DNA of 64,000 nucleotides from Pseudopithomyces maydicus (taxonomy: Eukaryota > Ascomycota > Dothideomycetes > Pleosporales > Didymosphaeriaceae). Positions 55,812 to 64,000 of the stretch are shown here, piece by piece. Each line of letters opens with the position of its first letter. The stretch's first letter is position 1. The stretch covers positions 558,001 to 622,000 of the forward strand of contig JANTUC010000002.1 in NCBI GenBank assembly GCA_026873275.1. Reading direction: 5' to 3'. The position numbers were made by a program, and so were the translations under genes. The notes beneath the pieces were generated by a model, which ran no database searches, was not told the origin of the DNA, and was given only the letters and a program-made list of their open reading frames with translations.

Positions 55812-56442
55812 ATGCTCTTCAAGCAATTTATCTACTTGACCCCTCTCGCGGTCGGAGTTTTTGCTGCACCAACTCCTGTATCTGGTAAGTGACACCTTCG
55901 GTTTCATACTATTTCTACAAGTAATGTGATATTCATTGCTGGCAGGGGCTAAGCGCAGCGCTGCTGTGGATGCGGATAACATCTGGACTCGCGAAGCCGA
56001 AGTTGACGCTGACAACGTTTGGACCAAGCGAGTCGATGCGGACAACATTTGGACTCGCAAGGCCGGGGTTGATGCTGACAACGTTTGGACTCGTGATGCC
56101 GAGGTTGATGCTGACAACATCTGGACCAAGCGAGTCGATGCAGACAACATTTGGACCCGCAAGGCCGAGGTTGACGCTGACAACATCTGGACCAAGCGAG
56201 TTGATGCGGATAACATCTGGACCCGCAAGGCAGAGGTTGATGCCGACAACATCTGGACCCGCGAGGCAGAGGTTGATGCGGATAATGTCTGGACCCGAGA
56301 GGCGGAGGTTGATGCGGATAATGTCTGGACCCGCGAGGCGGAGGTTGATGCGGATAACATCTGGACACGTGAGGCAGAGGTAGATGCGGATAACATCTGG
56401 ACACGTGAGGCAGAGGTTGATGCCGACAATATCTGGACCTGA
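55812..56442 (+). CDS. Kexin-processed repeat precursor of a RiPP-like peptide
   Basis: Exons 55812-55884 and 55946-56442 (donor GTAAGT, acceptor GGCAG), 189 residues. A signal peptide (MLFKQFIYLTPLAVGVFAA) is cleaved likely after FAA or VFA. The leader is very short and ends with AKR. Then come 14 copies of VDADN[I/V]WT, differing only Ile/Val, separated by KR (three times) or by R[E/K/D]A[E/G] (ten times). The protein ends on the last core with no follower. Kex2-type sites and near-identical cores between two UstYa genes match precursors of ustiloxin, phomopsin, epichloecyclin and victorin. The core lacks Tyr. Peptide boundaries are unknown: cleavage after KR only gives 20-80 residue fragments, cleavage after every linker Arg gives 8- to 12-mers. 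Confidence 0.88.
55966..56439. repeat. 36/30-bp tandem minisatellite encoding 14 peptide cores
   Basis: Fourteen 24-bp core units with 12-bp (ten) or 6-bp (three) spacers. The last six 36-bp units are nearly identical, suggesting recent expansion at the 3' end; the first eight mix spacer types. Periodicity keeps a second + frame and one - frame open; those are not genes. Confidence 0.9.
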
Positions 56443-57296
56443 GTTTGCAGATCCTTGCGCACTCTAAGGATATTGGCAAGGTTTGGGATGTCTCTGGAAA
56501 CTGCATGATAAGACGTGTCATTGCGTGAACTAGGATTACGATTACTCTCTCTTTTATAGCATCTTCATGTGGGCTGTTCGGTCAAGACGGGAAATGTAAC
56601 TGCCATAGCTCTTTAAGGCAATCAATACAACATGTTCCCTCGCGTCGCATCATGCAATGAAACGGTGCTTTCCACCGCCTCCTTCTGCCAATCAACATGA
56701 ATTAGCTTATATGCAGATAAGCGTATTTAGTTTCTTGAGAAGCTTACCTGCTACAACACACATGACAAGCTCTGGGATTGAGCCTACTCGGTACTAGGAG
56801 AGGCTAAGAAGTCCGACGCCAATCCTTCGCTGTTACCTTTCAGTCTCTTGATCATCGTCGCGACCCACTTAAAATGACCCAGCCAGAACTTATCTCAAAG
56901 ATTGCGCTTGGCTTTATAATTGACTATTCTCTGCAAAGAGGCAAACGAAGCAACCACACGCTAGACAACGAATACGAGGTAAGACACATAAGCGGGCAAA
57001 TGCACGACAGGGGTTCTACGAGAATCCTCCACATTGCTGACTAGAACTAGTTAGGAATGTTGACTAGAACTAGTTAGGAATGTACCATTCTTTTGCAAAA
57101 CCGCATTACTGATCGAAGCCTGGATGATGTGATTCTCTATATTATCGAGTTACGGACGTAACCGGGTCAAGGAGTGCCCCGCATCAGGGTCAACGCAACA
57201 CCCATTCCAAGAACTTTGATCAGTCTTTGCGAGCTTTCCAAGCTTTTATCAGTGAGCTTGGTCGTTTATGTCTTCTACTGTTATTTTAGATCTAAT
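56443..57296. other. Intergenic region between precursor and second UstYa gene
   Basis: About 850 bases holding the precursor 3' UTR and the promoter of the second UstYa gene. Apart from the short tandem repeat at 57039-57083 nothing is recognised. Confidence 0.45.
57039..57083. repeat. Tandem duplication of a 23-bp unit
   Basis: Two adjacent copies of a 23-bp unit beginning GACTAGAACTAGTTAGG. Each unit contains the palindrome CTAGAACTAG-like core. It lies about 215 bases upstream of the second UstYa ATG, so it could be a duplicated binding site or simple slippage. Confidence 0.8.
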
Positions 57297-58483
57297 ATGG
57301 AGAAACCAAATTATGAGCAGTACACCCCAGTTACAGAGGATGAGTCGTCGCGCAATTCTGAACAAGATGGTTTGCTTCATCCAGATTACCCAGGTAGTTT
57401 TAAATGGCCGAGAAAGCTTCCGCTGAAAAGTCGATTGATGTATGGAATTGGTGCTCTGTTACTGGCAATAGTATACTCTGTCGCCATTGTTGCTGCAACA
57501 TCCTGGTGGTGGAAGAAGGAAAGACTGCATGGTGCCGCAGTAGTTGAATGTAAGTAATTCCTCGAGTCCTAGAGTTCACGTCTTCTAACCGACTCAGCAC
57601 CACTTCGACAGTTCATGCACTACGAACCAACACCCATGATTATCGGTCATGAATCGAATGACTATGAACTGATGGGTCACCCTTCCGATAAACTCGATGC
57701 CGCATGGGAAGACCTCATGAAAGACTTCTATACCGAAGTCCCATACTCCTACGTGGAGAAGGTGGATAGGCTTGATGAAGCCATTCCCTCTGAAGGAGGA
57801 GGCTTTCTCGCGATATATTCCTTCATGCACCAATTACACTGTTTGGTCTGTTTGACTAATTATTCGGCTTTGAGTGCAAGCTTACGTAGGGCAGAAACGG
57901 ATTCACCACTCATACTGGCCTGAGCGATACTTTCCCAATACTACCGAGCAAGATCGTTTCAACCTTCAAGAACACAACCGCAAGTAGAACTTATCTGTTG
58001 ATGGCTGAGTGACATGGCTGACGGATGGAGCGCAATAGTACACTGCCTGCAGATGCTGTTGAAACTCGTCATGTGCAAAGCCGATACCAACCCGGAAACG
58101 CTACACTGGGTGGAGGAGGTAAGTGTTCTTTAACTACTTGTGCTCATGAATACTGGAGAAATTGCTGACTTGTATTTGATAGAACCAATTTCCGCTCGGA
58201 AATCGTGACTCGCCGCACGAGTGCGTTAACTGGAACCTCCTCATGGATGGTATGAAGCAAAGCCGGGTTGACCCGTTCAAGCCCGGCGTGCTCATCCACC
58301 CAATCTATGGTAACGTTCCCGGATAAGCGTGCCAGTATTTAAAGGAATGAATCTGACGAATACGCAATAGGACCCGTTGTGCCGGATGGCAAGCACACTA
58401 TCATTGAGCACAAGGAGAAGCACAGGTTCATTATCAATGAAACAGTTATTCATCATTCAAAGACAAGGCCCGGGTTAATATGA
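57297..58483 (+). CDS. UstYa-like (DUF3328) oxidase, cluster copy 2
   Basis: Six exons: 57297-57549, 57598-57845, 57895-57979, 58039-58118, 58183-58309 and 58371-58483, 301 residues. Start MEKPNYEQYTPVTEDESS, TM helix YGIGALLLAIVYSVAIVAA, then KKERLHGAAVVE and SPLRQFMHYEP. HxxHC motifs: HQLHCLKRI across intron 2 and HNLHCLQML across intron 3. HECVNW and YGPVVPDGKH follow. Intron 3 uses a GC donor (C|GCAAGT at 57980) and intron 2 a weak GTCTGT donor; both are forced by the motifs. It differs clearly from copy 1, so the two may act together, as UstYa and UstYb do for ustiloxin. Confidence 0.9.
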
Positions 58484-59556
58484 AAATCTTCAAGGATCGA
58501 GATCGTATATGACAAATGCATAAGTTGAGAAGAGCATTTAGTCTTCTATTCAATGTTCGCAAGATCAAGATCGAGATCACCTTGCGGCTTTGACGAAGTT
58601 GTCGTTTAATACATATGAGATATGAATAGAATTCAATGGCACCTGGCTACTTTAGCCAAATGAAACAATTTACAAATTCGTGTCAATTAAAATTTGAAGT
58701 ACAGACTTATCTCACCTTTTTACACTTGCTTGCATTTATACTCTGTTTTCAATAATACCAAACATATATCAATCGATTTGAAACAACGAACAATAAATTA
58801 CTGCTAGACTATGTGCGTGTACGTAGAGAAGCCAAGAAGTATACATCTGAGCTTATTTCTGGCAACAAATCCAATTCGAAGTTCAACATCACGGTACCAA
58901 TTTACCACTGTCTACTTCGAATTTTCAACTAACCTACTAAGCCGTTCTCGACTTGTGGTCTAATCCTTAACGGCAGATTTTCTAATCACCACCTGATAAG
59001 AAGTTAACTTAGATGAAGCTGCGTGTATATGTATTCAGGTGAACGAACAATATAACGCAGATTAGGCAGGCACGCAATGTAACGGGAAGCCATGAAGTCT
59101 TCACCGCTAATGCCAGAACGCACAAATTATAGATAGGGCTGATTAGACTATAGGAAGCATTATAAAGAGTAGTAAAGGAGGACGCTTGCCCATTTGGAAG
59201 AAAAGAGAAAACAGACTAGCGGCCAGCATGCTATGCTACGCAAAAGTACAAAAGTCAAGAGATAATATGCGTTGTCAAGAACGACCACGAGAAACTGGTC
59301 GTAGTGCTCAAACGCTATGCAGTTAGACGACAGAAAGAAACATCCATACGCGCCGGTCCGATGCAACCAAAGTCCTTGCAAAGAAAGAGAAAAAGAAAAG
59401 CGGAAAAAAAGAGAGACAGCTTGTGCTATCAATATATAGTTCAACCCGTGGAAAAAGAAACCTCTCTTCTCCATAACCTACAGCTTTGCGCCATTTTTTT
59501 CTGTCCACAATCCCTCCACGCCGTTTTTTCATCGGAGAAAGTCTGACTCCCCTTTC
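58484..59556. other. AT-rich convergent intergenic region
   Basis: About 1.07 kb, AT-rich, between the 3' ends of the second UstYa gene and the next leftward gene. ORFs on both strands are low-complexity (poly-K/poly-F type) and look spurious. Confidence 0.5.
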
Positions 59557-60160
59557 TCAACGCGACCCGCCAATCACCCCACAGCTCCGGCTCTCCTGCC
59601 TCACCACAGGCGTCTGATCCCGAATCGCCTGCGGACTAATCCTATACAAACACAAGTACTCCCCCTCGTGCAACCACACCTGCAACGGCGACATGTCCTG
59701 CCCCTCGAGTATGTTCTTCGCCCAGAAGATAGGCCCGCGCGAAAGGTGATTCGTATCGATGGTGACGACCCAGGTATCCTCGTCGTAGATCCTCGCAAAG
59801 TAGCGCGCGACTTCCTCGGCGTGGGACTGGCTGACGTAGACACTGATGAAGGGCGACGAGATGTTGGTTTGCTGGTTGAGGTGAGCGAGGCCGAAGCGCG
59901 AGAGCACCGTGTTGTAGTTTACGATGGTGGTTTGGTTCTTGGCGCGGAAGCCGGTGCTGAAGTCGTACTGGGTTTGGGCGCGGTTGCGGTGGACGCGATA
60001 GACAAAGGGAGGGATGGATTCGGGTGTTGCTTCGGAGGCGGAAGAAGCAGTTTGGTCGTAGGGATTGGTTGGGGGGAGTCGATGAGTGGAGCGTGGTGTA
60101 TACATCACTGCTTGGGTTAGAATGGGATTGGAAAAAAACATTTGGTAGCTTACTTGACAT
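59557..60160 (-). CDS. Uncharacterised fungal protein (possibly DUF7587-like)
   Basis: 185 residues. A tiny first exon (60160-60154, coding ATGTCAA) joins 60107-59557 across a 46-bp intron (GTAAGC, CTAAC branch, GCAG), giving MSMMYTPRSTHRL. A start at the downstream ATG 60105 is also possible. The core reads FVYRVHRNRAQTQYDFSTGF, IVNYNTVLSRFGLAHLNQQ, then SPFISVYVSQSHAEEVARYF and WVVTIDTNHL. This resembles a fungal domain of unknown function in which an Arg-containing strand and an S/T-x-S motif recall ADP-ribosyltransferase folds; that comparison is tentative. No signal peptide. Confidence 0.7.
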
Positions 60161-61649
60161 AGTAGATAAAATTGTTGTTGCGGTGTGTCGTAGGGGCCGA
60201 AAAGCGGAGTACTGGAAATAGACGGTGTTACGTGAGAGTGCGAGAAGCTGGCATAAATAGAAGCAAACGACGGGGTGAAGAAGTCCGAGATACGATAAAT
60301 GAAATTTGTGTTGAAAGTGAAGTGAGGTTTTGTCTCCAGAGATGTTCGCTGAAGTTGACGGTCAACGTGATGCTCGCGTCTTTGGTCTTATACAAATGAT
60401 CCCCGAAGAATCAGCGGTGAAGACAGTCATCGAGAAGGTGGTGAATCATTTGATGGGAGATGCTTTCCATGGAAGGTGCGTGTTTCAATTTACCGCGGGT
60501 CGATATCTCTACATCCATACCCGCCATTCCACAAGCCGACGGCATATAGACGGAGGAACGCGCCTGGTCGAGCAAAGATGGAAAGACGGAGCAAGACCAT
60601 GTATGTAGGCGTCGGACGCAAAATACCGCTCCTTAAAAGAGTGCTTGTAACCCTGCAAGATGACATCTGGCGGAATAGTTGAGTACCGGCAGCGTGCGTG
60701 GGGGCTGGCAGCATGCACCAAAGCAAGAATTGGGCATCAAACAGGCAGGGGGAGGGGTAGGAGGGTACGAGTGGTGTGTAATACTGGTGTGATGGAGGAT
60801 TTCAAAGCAGATGTGAGTATAAAACCACGGAGAAAGGATATGCAGTCACCTATTGAATAGTGTGTCAATGCAGATAGACCTGTGGCCACCACCACAGGCA
60901 AGATCCTGGGAGCAGGGGCTGGAATCATCGTTCGACCTGTCGAGCCTATGGGATCAAGGCAATATCCCAGCAATGCAACGATTCGTCGTTGCGTCTATGG
61001 TGCCAATTGTTTGCCTTGGTCGCCGCGCAAAAGATGGCTGCTCGCATCTTGCCATATTAGCGCGGCTACCGCACACTGCAAATGGACAAAACTTGTCGTA
61101 TCGGGCTGCTGCAAACCCGTCACCTTCGGCTAAGCGCCGTAGAGCATTTACCAGTGCTGGGACGGGTAGATATATGTAGCTGCTTTCATCCGTCCGGTGC
61201 AGAAGGGCGTGTGCATCGACGAGAGCTGATTTACTATTCTGCAGACACTTCTCACCGCTTTTTCGAGCCGATAGAGGGACTGATAGGGTCGCGCATGTAT
61301 TTCACGAGCCACGGTGCAGGGCGTAAAGGTGCACCGTATGAGGCTGCTATGGTGAATGGCCAAACACGAGACGTCGGCGCGGCTTCGGTTCCGCGCGGAT
61401 GGCGCTTGCCAAGAAAGGATAGCTCGCTTTGTCGTCGCGGCGCTCGTTCGAAAAGTTGACGACGACAGCGCCGTGCAGCCATCAGCCCACCCGCTCCGCC
61501 CCCAATTGACTGTATGCACACGCATCCTTGTGGGCTTGTGTTATTCATTGACACGTGAGCAGCCCATCTTCGCGCCTCCGAGCCCGTCCGACCGCCTTTG
61601 ACGACCGCATCCGACCATCCCCATATCCCTCCCCCGACATCCACTCGCC
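60161..61649. other. Divergent intergenic region
   Basis: About 1.5 kb between a leftward gene and mrpl33. Short overlapping ORFs only. The last 90 bases before 61650 are C-rich and leader-like. No RNA gene or repeat recognised. Confidence 0.45.
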
Positions 61650-61919
61650 ATGCCTTACTTCCGGATAACTCTCATGCGATCGGGCATCGGCATGCCCCAG
61701 AAAGTACAGGGTGTGCTCCATGCCCTCGGCCTCCGCAAGCGCATGACAACCGTCTACCACCCCGTTACCCAGTCAGTCGCCGGTCAAATTATGCGCATCA
61801 AGGAGCTGGTCGACGTGAAGGAGGTCAAGCACGCCATGTCAAAAGAGCAGATGCGCGCTGCGCGGCGGCCAGACAAGGGATACTATGTCGAGAAGCGAGC
61901 TGAGGAGGTTGAGTTGTAG
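61650..61919 (+). CDS. mrpl33: Mitochondrial large-subunit ribosomal protein uL30m
   Basis: 89 residues, single exon. MPYFRITLMRSGIGMPQKV, then VLHALGLRKRMTTVYHPVT and SVAGQIMRIKELVDVKEV, matches uL30 proteins of the mitochondrial large subunit (Mrpl33 in yeast). The short C-terminal tail ends RAEEVEL. The start follows a C-rich leader. No classical presequence is visible; the mature-like N-terminus is usual for this family. Confidence 0.92.
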   Translation: MPYFRITLMRSGIGMPQKVQGVLHALGLRKRMTTVYHPVTQSVAGQIMRIKELVDVKEVKHAMSKEQMRAARRPDKGYYVEKRAEEVEL

Positions 61920-62261
61920 GCAGGGAAGGAAGGCGCCAGCAGACGCTGAGGCCGTGTAAAAAAATCGAAGCCGTGAGGAAGAAGGTCGGGATGTATAATA
62001 TCGAAATGTTGGAAGTAGCGTGCATATAACGGCGTCCTTGCATTTGAATGGGGGACGCGCATGTACGATAGCAGCGAGCTGCGCTTAGGACCACGGCGAT
62101 ACAATATGGAAGAAGACGCGACAGCATAGCTCAGCATCGCAGTGTCACAAGTGGGCCACGTTTAGATCTCATCATTCTCAAAAGCAATTAAGAGATTGCT
62201 TGCATGATTGGCAGAGGCATGCAAAATATTTGTCTGTAGCCAGAGGAACAACACGTCTTGC

Positions 62262-64000
62262 TCATTGCAAGAACAAAACCGCATCCTCCGCACCAGTGAA
62301 GAAGTCTCTGCGAACGTTCCACGCTGCTCCCACCCTTCGATAAAACCTTTCGCCGCAGTCTTCTAGCAACAGCATAGCGGTTTCCCCTACTTCAAGAGCC
62401 AACAGATCCACCTCACGCGACTGCACTCTGCTGATATCTCTCCCAAAGTCCAGCTGACCAACAATTTCCTTTTTACGATCTTCATACACAAGCACGCTGC
62501 CAGAAGCCGGATGTATGGCGTGCACATCCTGTTCGGGGTTTGCTGCAAATGTGAACTTCTCCGCTCCTTCCACCGACTTGCTCACACTCCACCAATCAAC
62601 ACGCCAAGAATTCGGCTTCCACATTTTGCGCACGCGGCCGTATACGCAAATCTTTTGGCGTCCTGCCCCTTTTCGATGGCTTCCTCGACATTCGTGGCAG
62701 CTCTTGCGGCTGTGTATGTATCATCCGAGATGCGGTAGAAGAAGGCTGATGGTGCACTGTTGACGTTTGCATCCATATCAGTCTCCACTGGAAGCGTAGC
62801 CCAGGACCACGATGGCCATTTTGATACCGCAGTGTCGCCCTTTTCACTTTTAACCTCCACTGCACTTGCGACTTTCCAAAGCAGTCCCTCGGACAGGTTG
62901 TTCGCCCAAATTCCAGCTAGATATTCATCCGTGCGGTTAGAACTGAGGTACTTCGCAGCCACACCAGACAAAGCTTTCAACCGATCTCCCAGATCCGTCA
63001 TATTGCGAGACGCATATGACTTGACAATATCAGCCCAGAACGTGTGCAAATTCCCTTCGCCGGAACGACATTGCATCAGGAATTCCTGCGCCATTGGCAT
63101 ATCCATGCTGCGATCCGACGACGCGTACACTGGTCTCTGCAACCTCTTCATTTTCTGTTCGTAGATTGGCTTCAACTCCAGCTCATGACCTGATGCACAC
63201 GACCAGTAAACTCTACTACTAGAAATATACAGCATGCGTGGACTCAGTCTCTCTTCTTGGAGCGTCCACGCGCGACCCGCGAGCGGTGATCGCAAACGCA
63301 ACTCGTTGAGCGACATGTCTGACGTCGTCAACCACTGTCCTCCAAGCCGACATGGCTCCGTCCTTTCGCTCCACGCGTAGCGACGATCGAGCAGCTTCTG
63401 TGTGGCCCGAGTCGTGGCGCACGCGCACAGCGTGAAGAGCGCGTTGGCGTACACCTTGTGCATTTTCGCTACTCCACTCAAAGCCTGGTCTTGGAGGACG
63501 CAGAGCGCGTCCACCCAGGCGTAACGCAGGCCCATTGCGTACACGATGCGAAGAGCGTCGCGCACTGTGGTGGGGACACTTGCGATGGGAAACCATCCGT
63601 GGCGAGGACCGACGTTCGTCGTGACGGTACGACCCTGAAAAATTTCCTCTTTTTCGGGGCCTGACATGTTATCTTTATCGCCCCAGCAATAACTCAGTGC
63701 GACGTATGGGGTGCCGCTTGGTAGATTGTCGCATAGTCGTATATACTCTGAAGATTGGATTTCAATCAAAAGGTCCGGATTTTCTTTGCTGAACTTCAGG
63801 TTGTCGCACTGTCCGATATGGGTTTCGAGGCATGTATGCAGCCATTTCTTTGCTTGTTCAATCACGGTGGAATCGTGGCTGTATGATCGCAGTGCGAGAT
63901 GCTCGATTTCGTTATGGCTGTTACAATTGACTACGCCAGCGTGATCAGGTCTGTCTTTAACTTTCACAGACAAGTATGCGCGGGAGTGACCATCTTGAGC
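62262..64000 (-). CDS. HET-domain protein, N-terminus cut by window edge (one-base frame break)
   Basis: Fungal heterokaryon-incompatibility-type protein. The frame is open to the right edge, so the true start lies beyond it. HET-domain blocks: VALSYCWGDKDNM, VPTTVRDALRIVYAMGLRYAWVD, ALCVLQDQ, YANALFTLCAC, then RAWTLQEERLSPRMLYISSS. The C-terminal part continues in another frame (MWKPNSWRVDWWSVSK to the stop at 62262). The break is at the AAAA run (TTTT on +) at 62624-62627, and one more A joins TAACAK to MWKPNSW. Such genes often mediate self/non-self recognition, but many have no known partner. No NACHT or repeat domain is seen in the window. Confidence 0.85.

Noticed and set aside
55812..56442. 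Repeat precursor as an alpha-type mating pheromone
   Set aside because: EAE-like spacers and KR sites recall alpha-factor, but the core lacks the Cys-containing W-C...C-type sequence of filamentous ascomycete pheromones, and two UstYa genes flank it.
55785..56462. Open 225-codon frame on the minus strand across the core repeats (and another open + frame)
   Set aside because: The DNA period is a multiple of three, so any frame free of stops in one unit stays open. The true frame has a signal peptide, an intron and kexin sites.
59160..59474. Phe/Leu-rich ORF resembling a membrane protein
   Set aside because: Produced by A/T-rich runs; no leader or conserved features and convergent gene ends on both sides.

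Overview
The window is nuclear DNA of a filamentous ascomycete (Pezizomycotina). Genes have short introns (about 46-70 bp, one 262 bp) with GTAAGT/GTACGT-type donors and CAG/TAG acceptors. The gene set is typically fungal: areA with its C-terminal EWEWLTMSL signature, nimA, DASH subunit Hsk3, an SEA-complex subunit, a secreted tyrosinase, a rhodopsin-domain membrane protein, a HET protein and UstYa/DUF3328 proteins. A Dothideomycete is my best guess, but that is inference. Gene-dense, GC-richer blocks (1-9.5, 28-29, 33.6-39, 40.8-51.8, 59.5-64 kb) alternate with gene-poor, often AT-richer stretches.

Layout: 1-9.5 kb holds xanthine dehydrogenase (cut by the left edge), the WDR59/Mtc5 homologue and UBC13. 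9.5-20.7 kb is gene-poor, with two doubtful small ORFs, a divergent protein kinase and a 7-TM rhodopsin-domain protein. 20.7-26.2 kb carries a tyrosinase and three uncharacterised proteins (one with a KRVSF motif, one with an oxygenase-like HxD...H pattern, one RING finger). 28.2-29.2 kb is a divergent pair: a small membrane protein and Hsk3. A long gene-free stretch precedes areA (33.7-36.5 kb). Then come DJ-1/PfpI, an astacin-like secreted protease, a surface-type protein, exosome subunit Rrp43, NIMA kinase divergent from an ankyrin/BTB protein, a dienelactone hydrolase and an unusual two-repeat tail-anchored protein.

The most interesting locus is 53.9-58.5 kb. A secreted precursor (signal peptide, KR sites, 14 copies of VDADN[I/V]WT) lies between two UstYa-like (DUF3328) genes. 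Each UstYa-like protein has one transmembrane segment and two HxxHC motifs. This is the architecture of a kexin-processed fungal RiPP cluster of the ustiloxin/phomopsin/asperipin/victorin type. The core contains no Tyr and carries Trp and Asn instead, so the product would differ from those I know.

A second theme is sequence quality. Reading frames of UBC13, a kinase, areA, rrp43 and the HET gene each break by exactly one missing base next to a homopolymer, while the protein continues normally in the next frame. Mtc5 has a frame change of the same sign that could instead be an intron. I read the five as likely consensus errors rather than real gene loss, and I give the genes as intact with that caveat.
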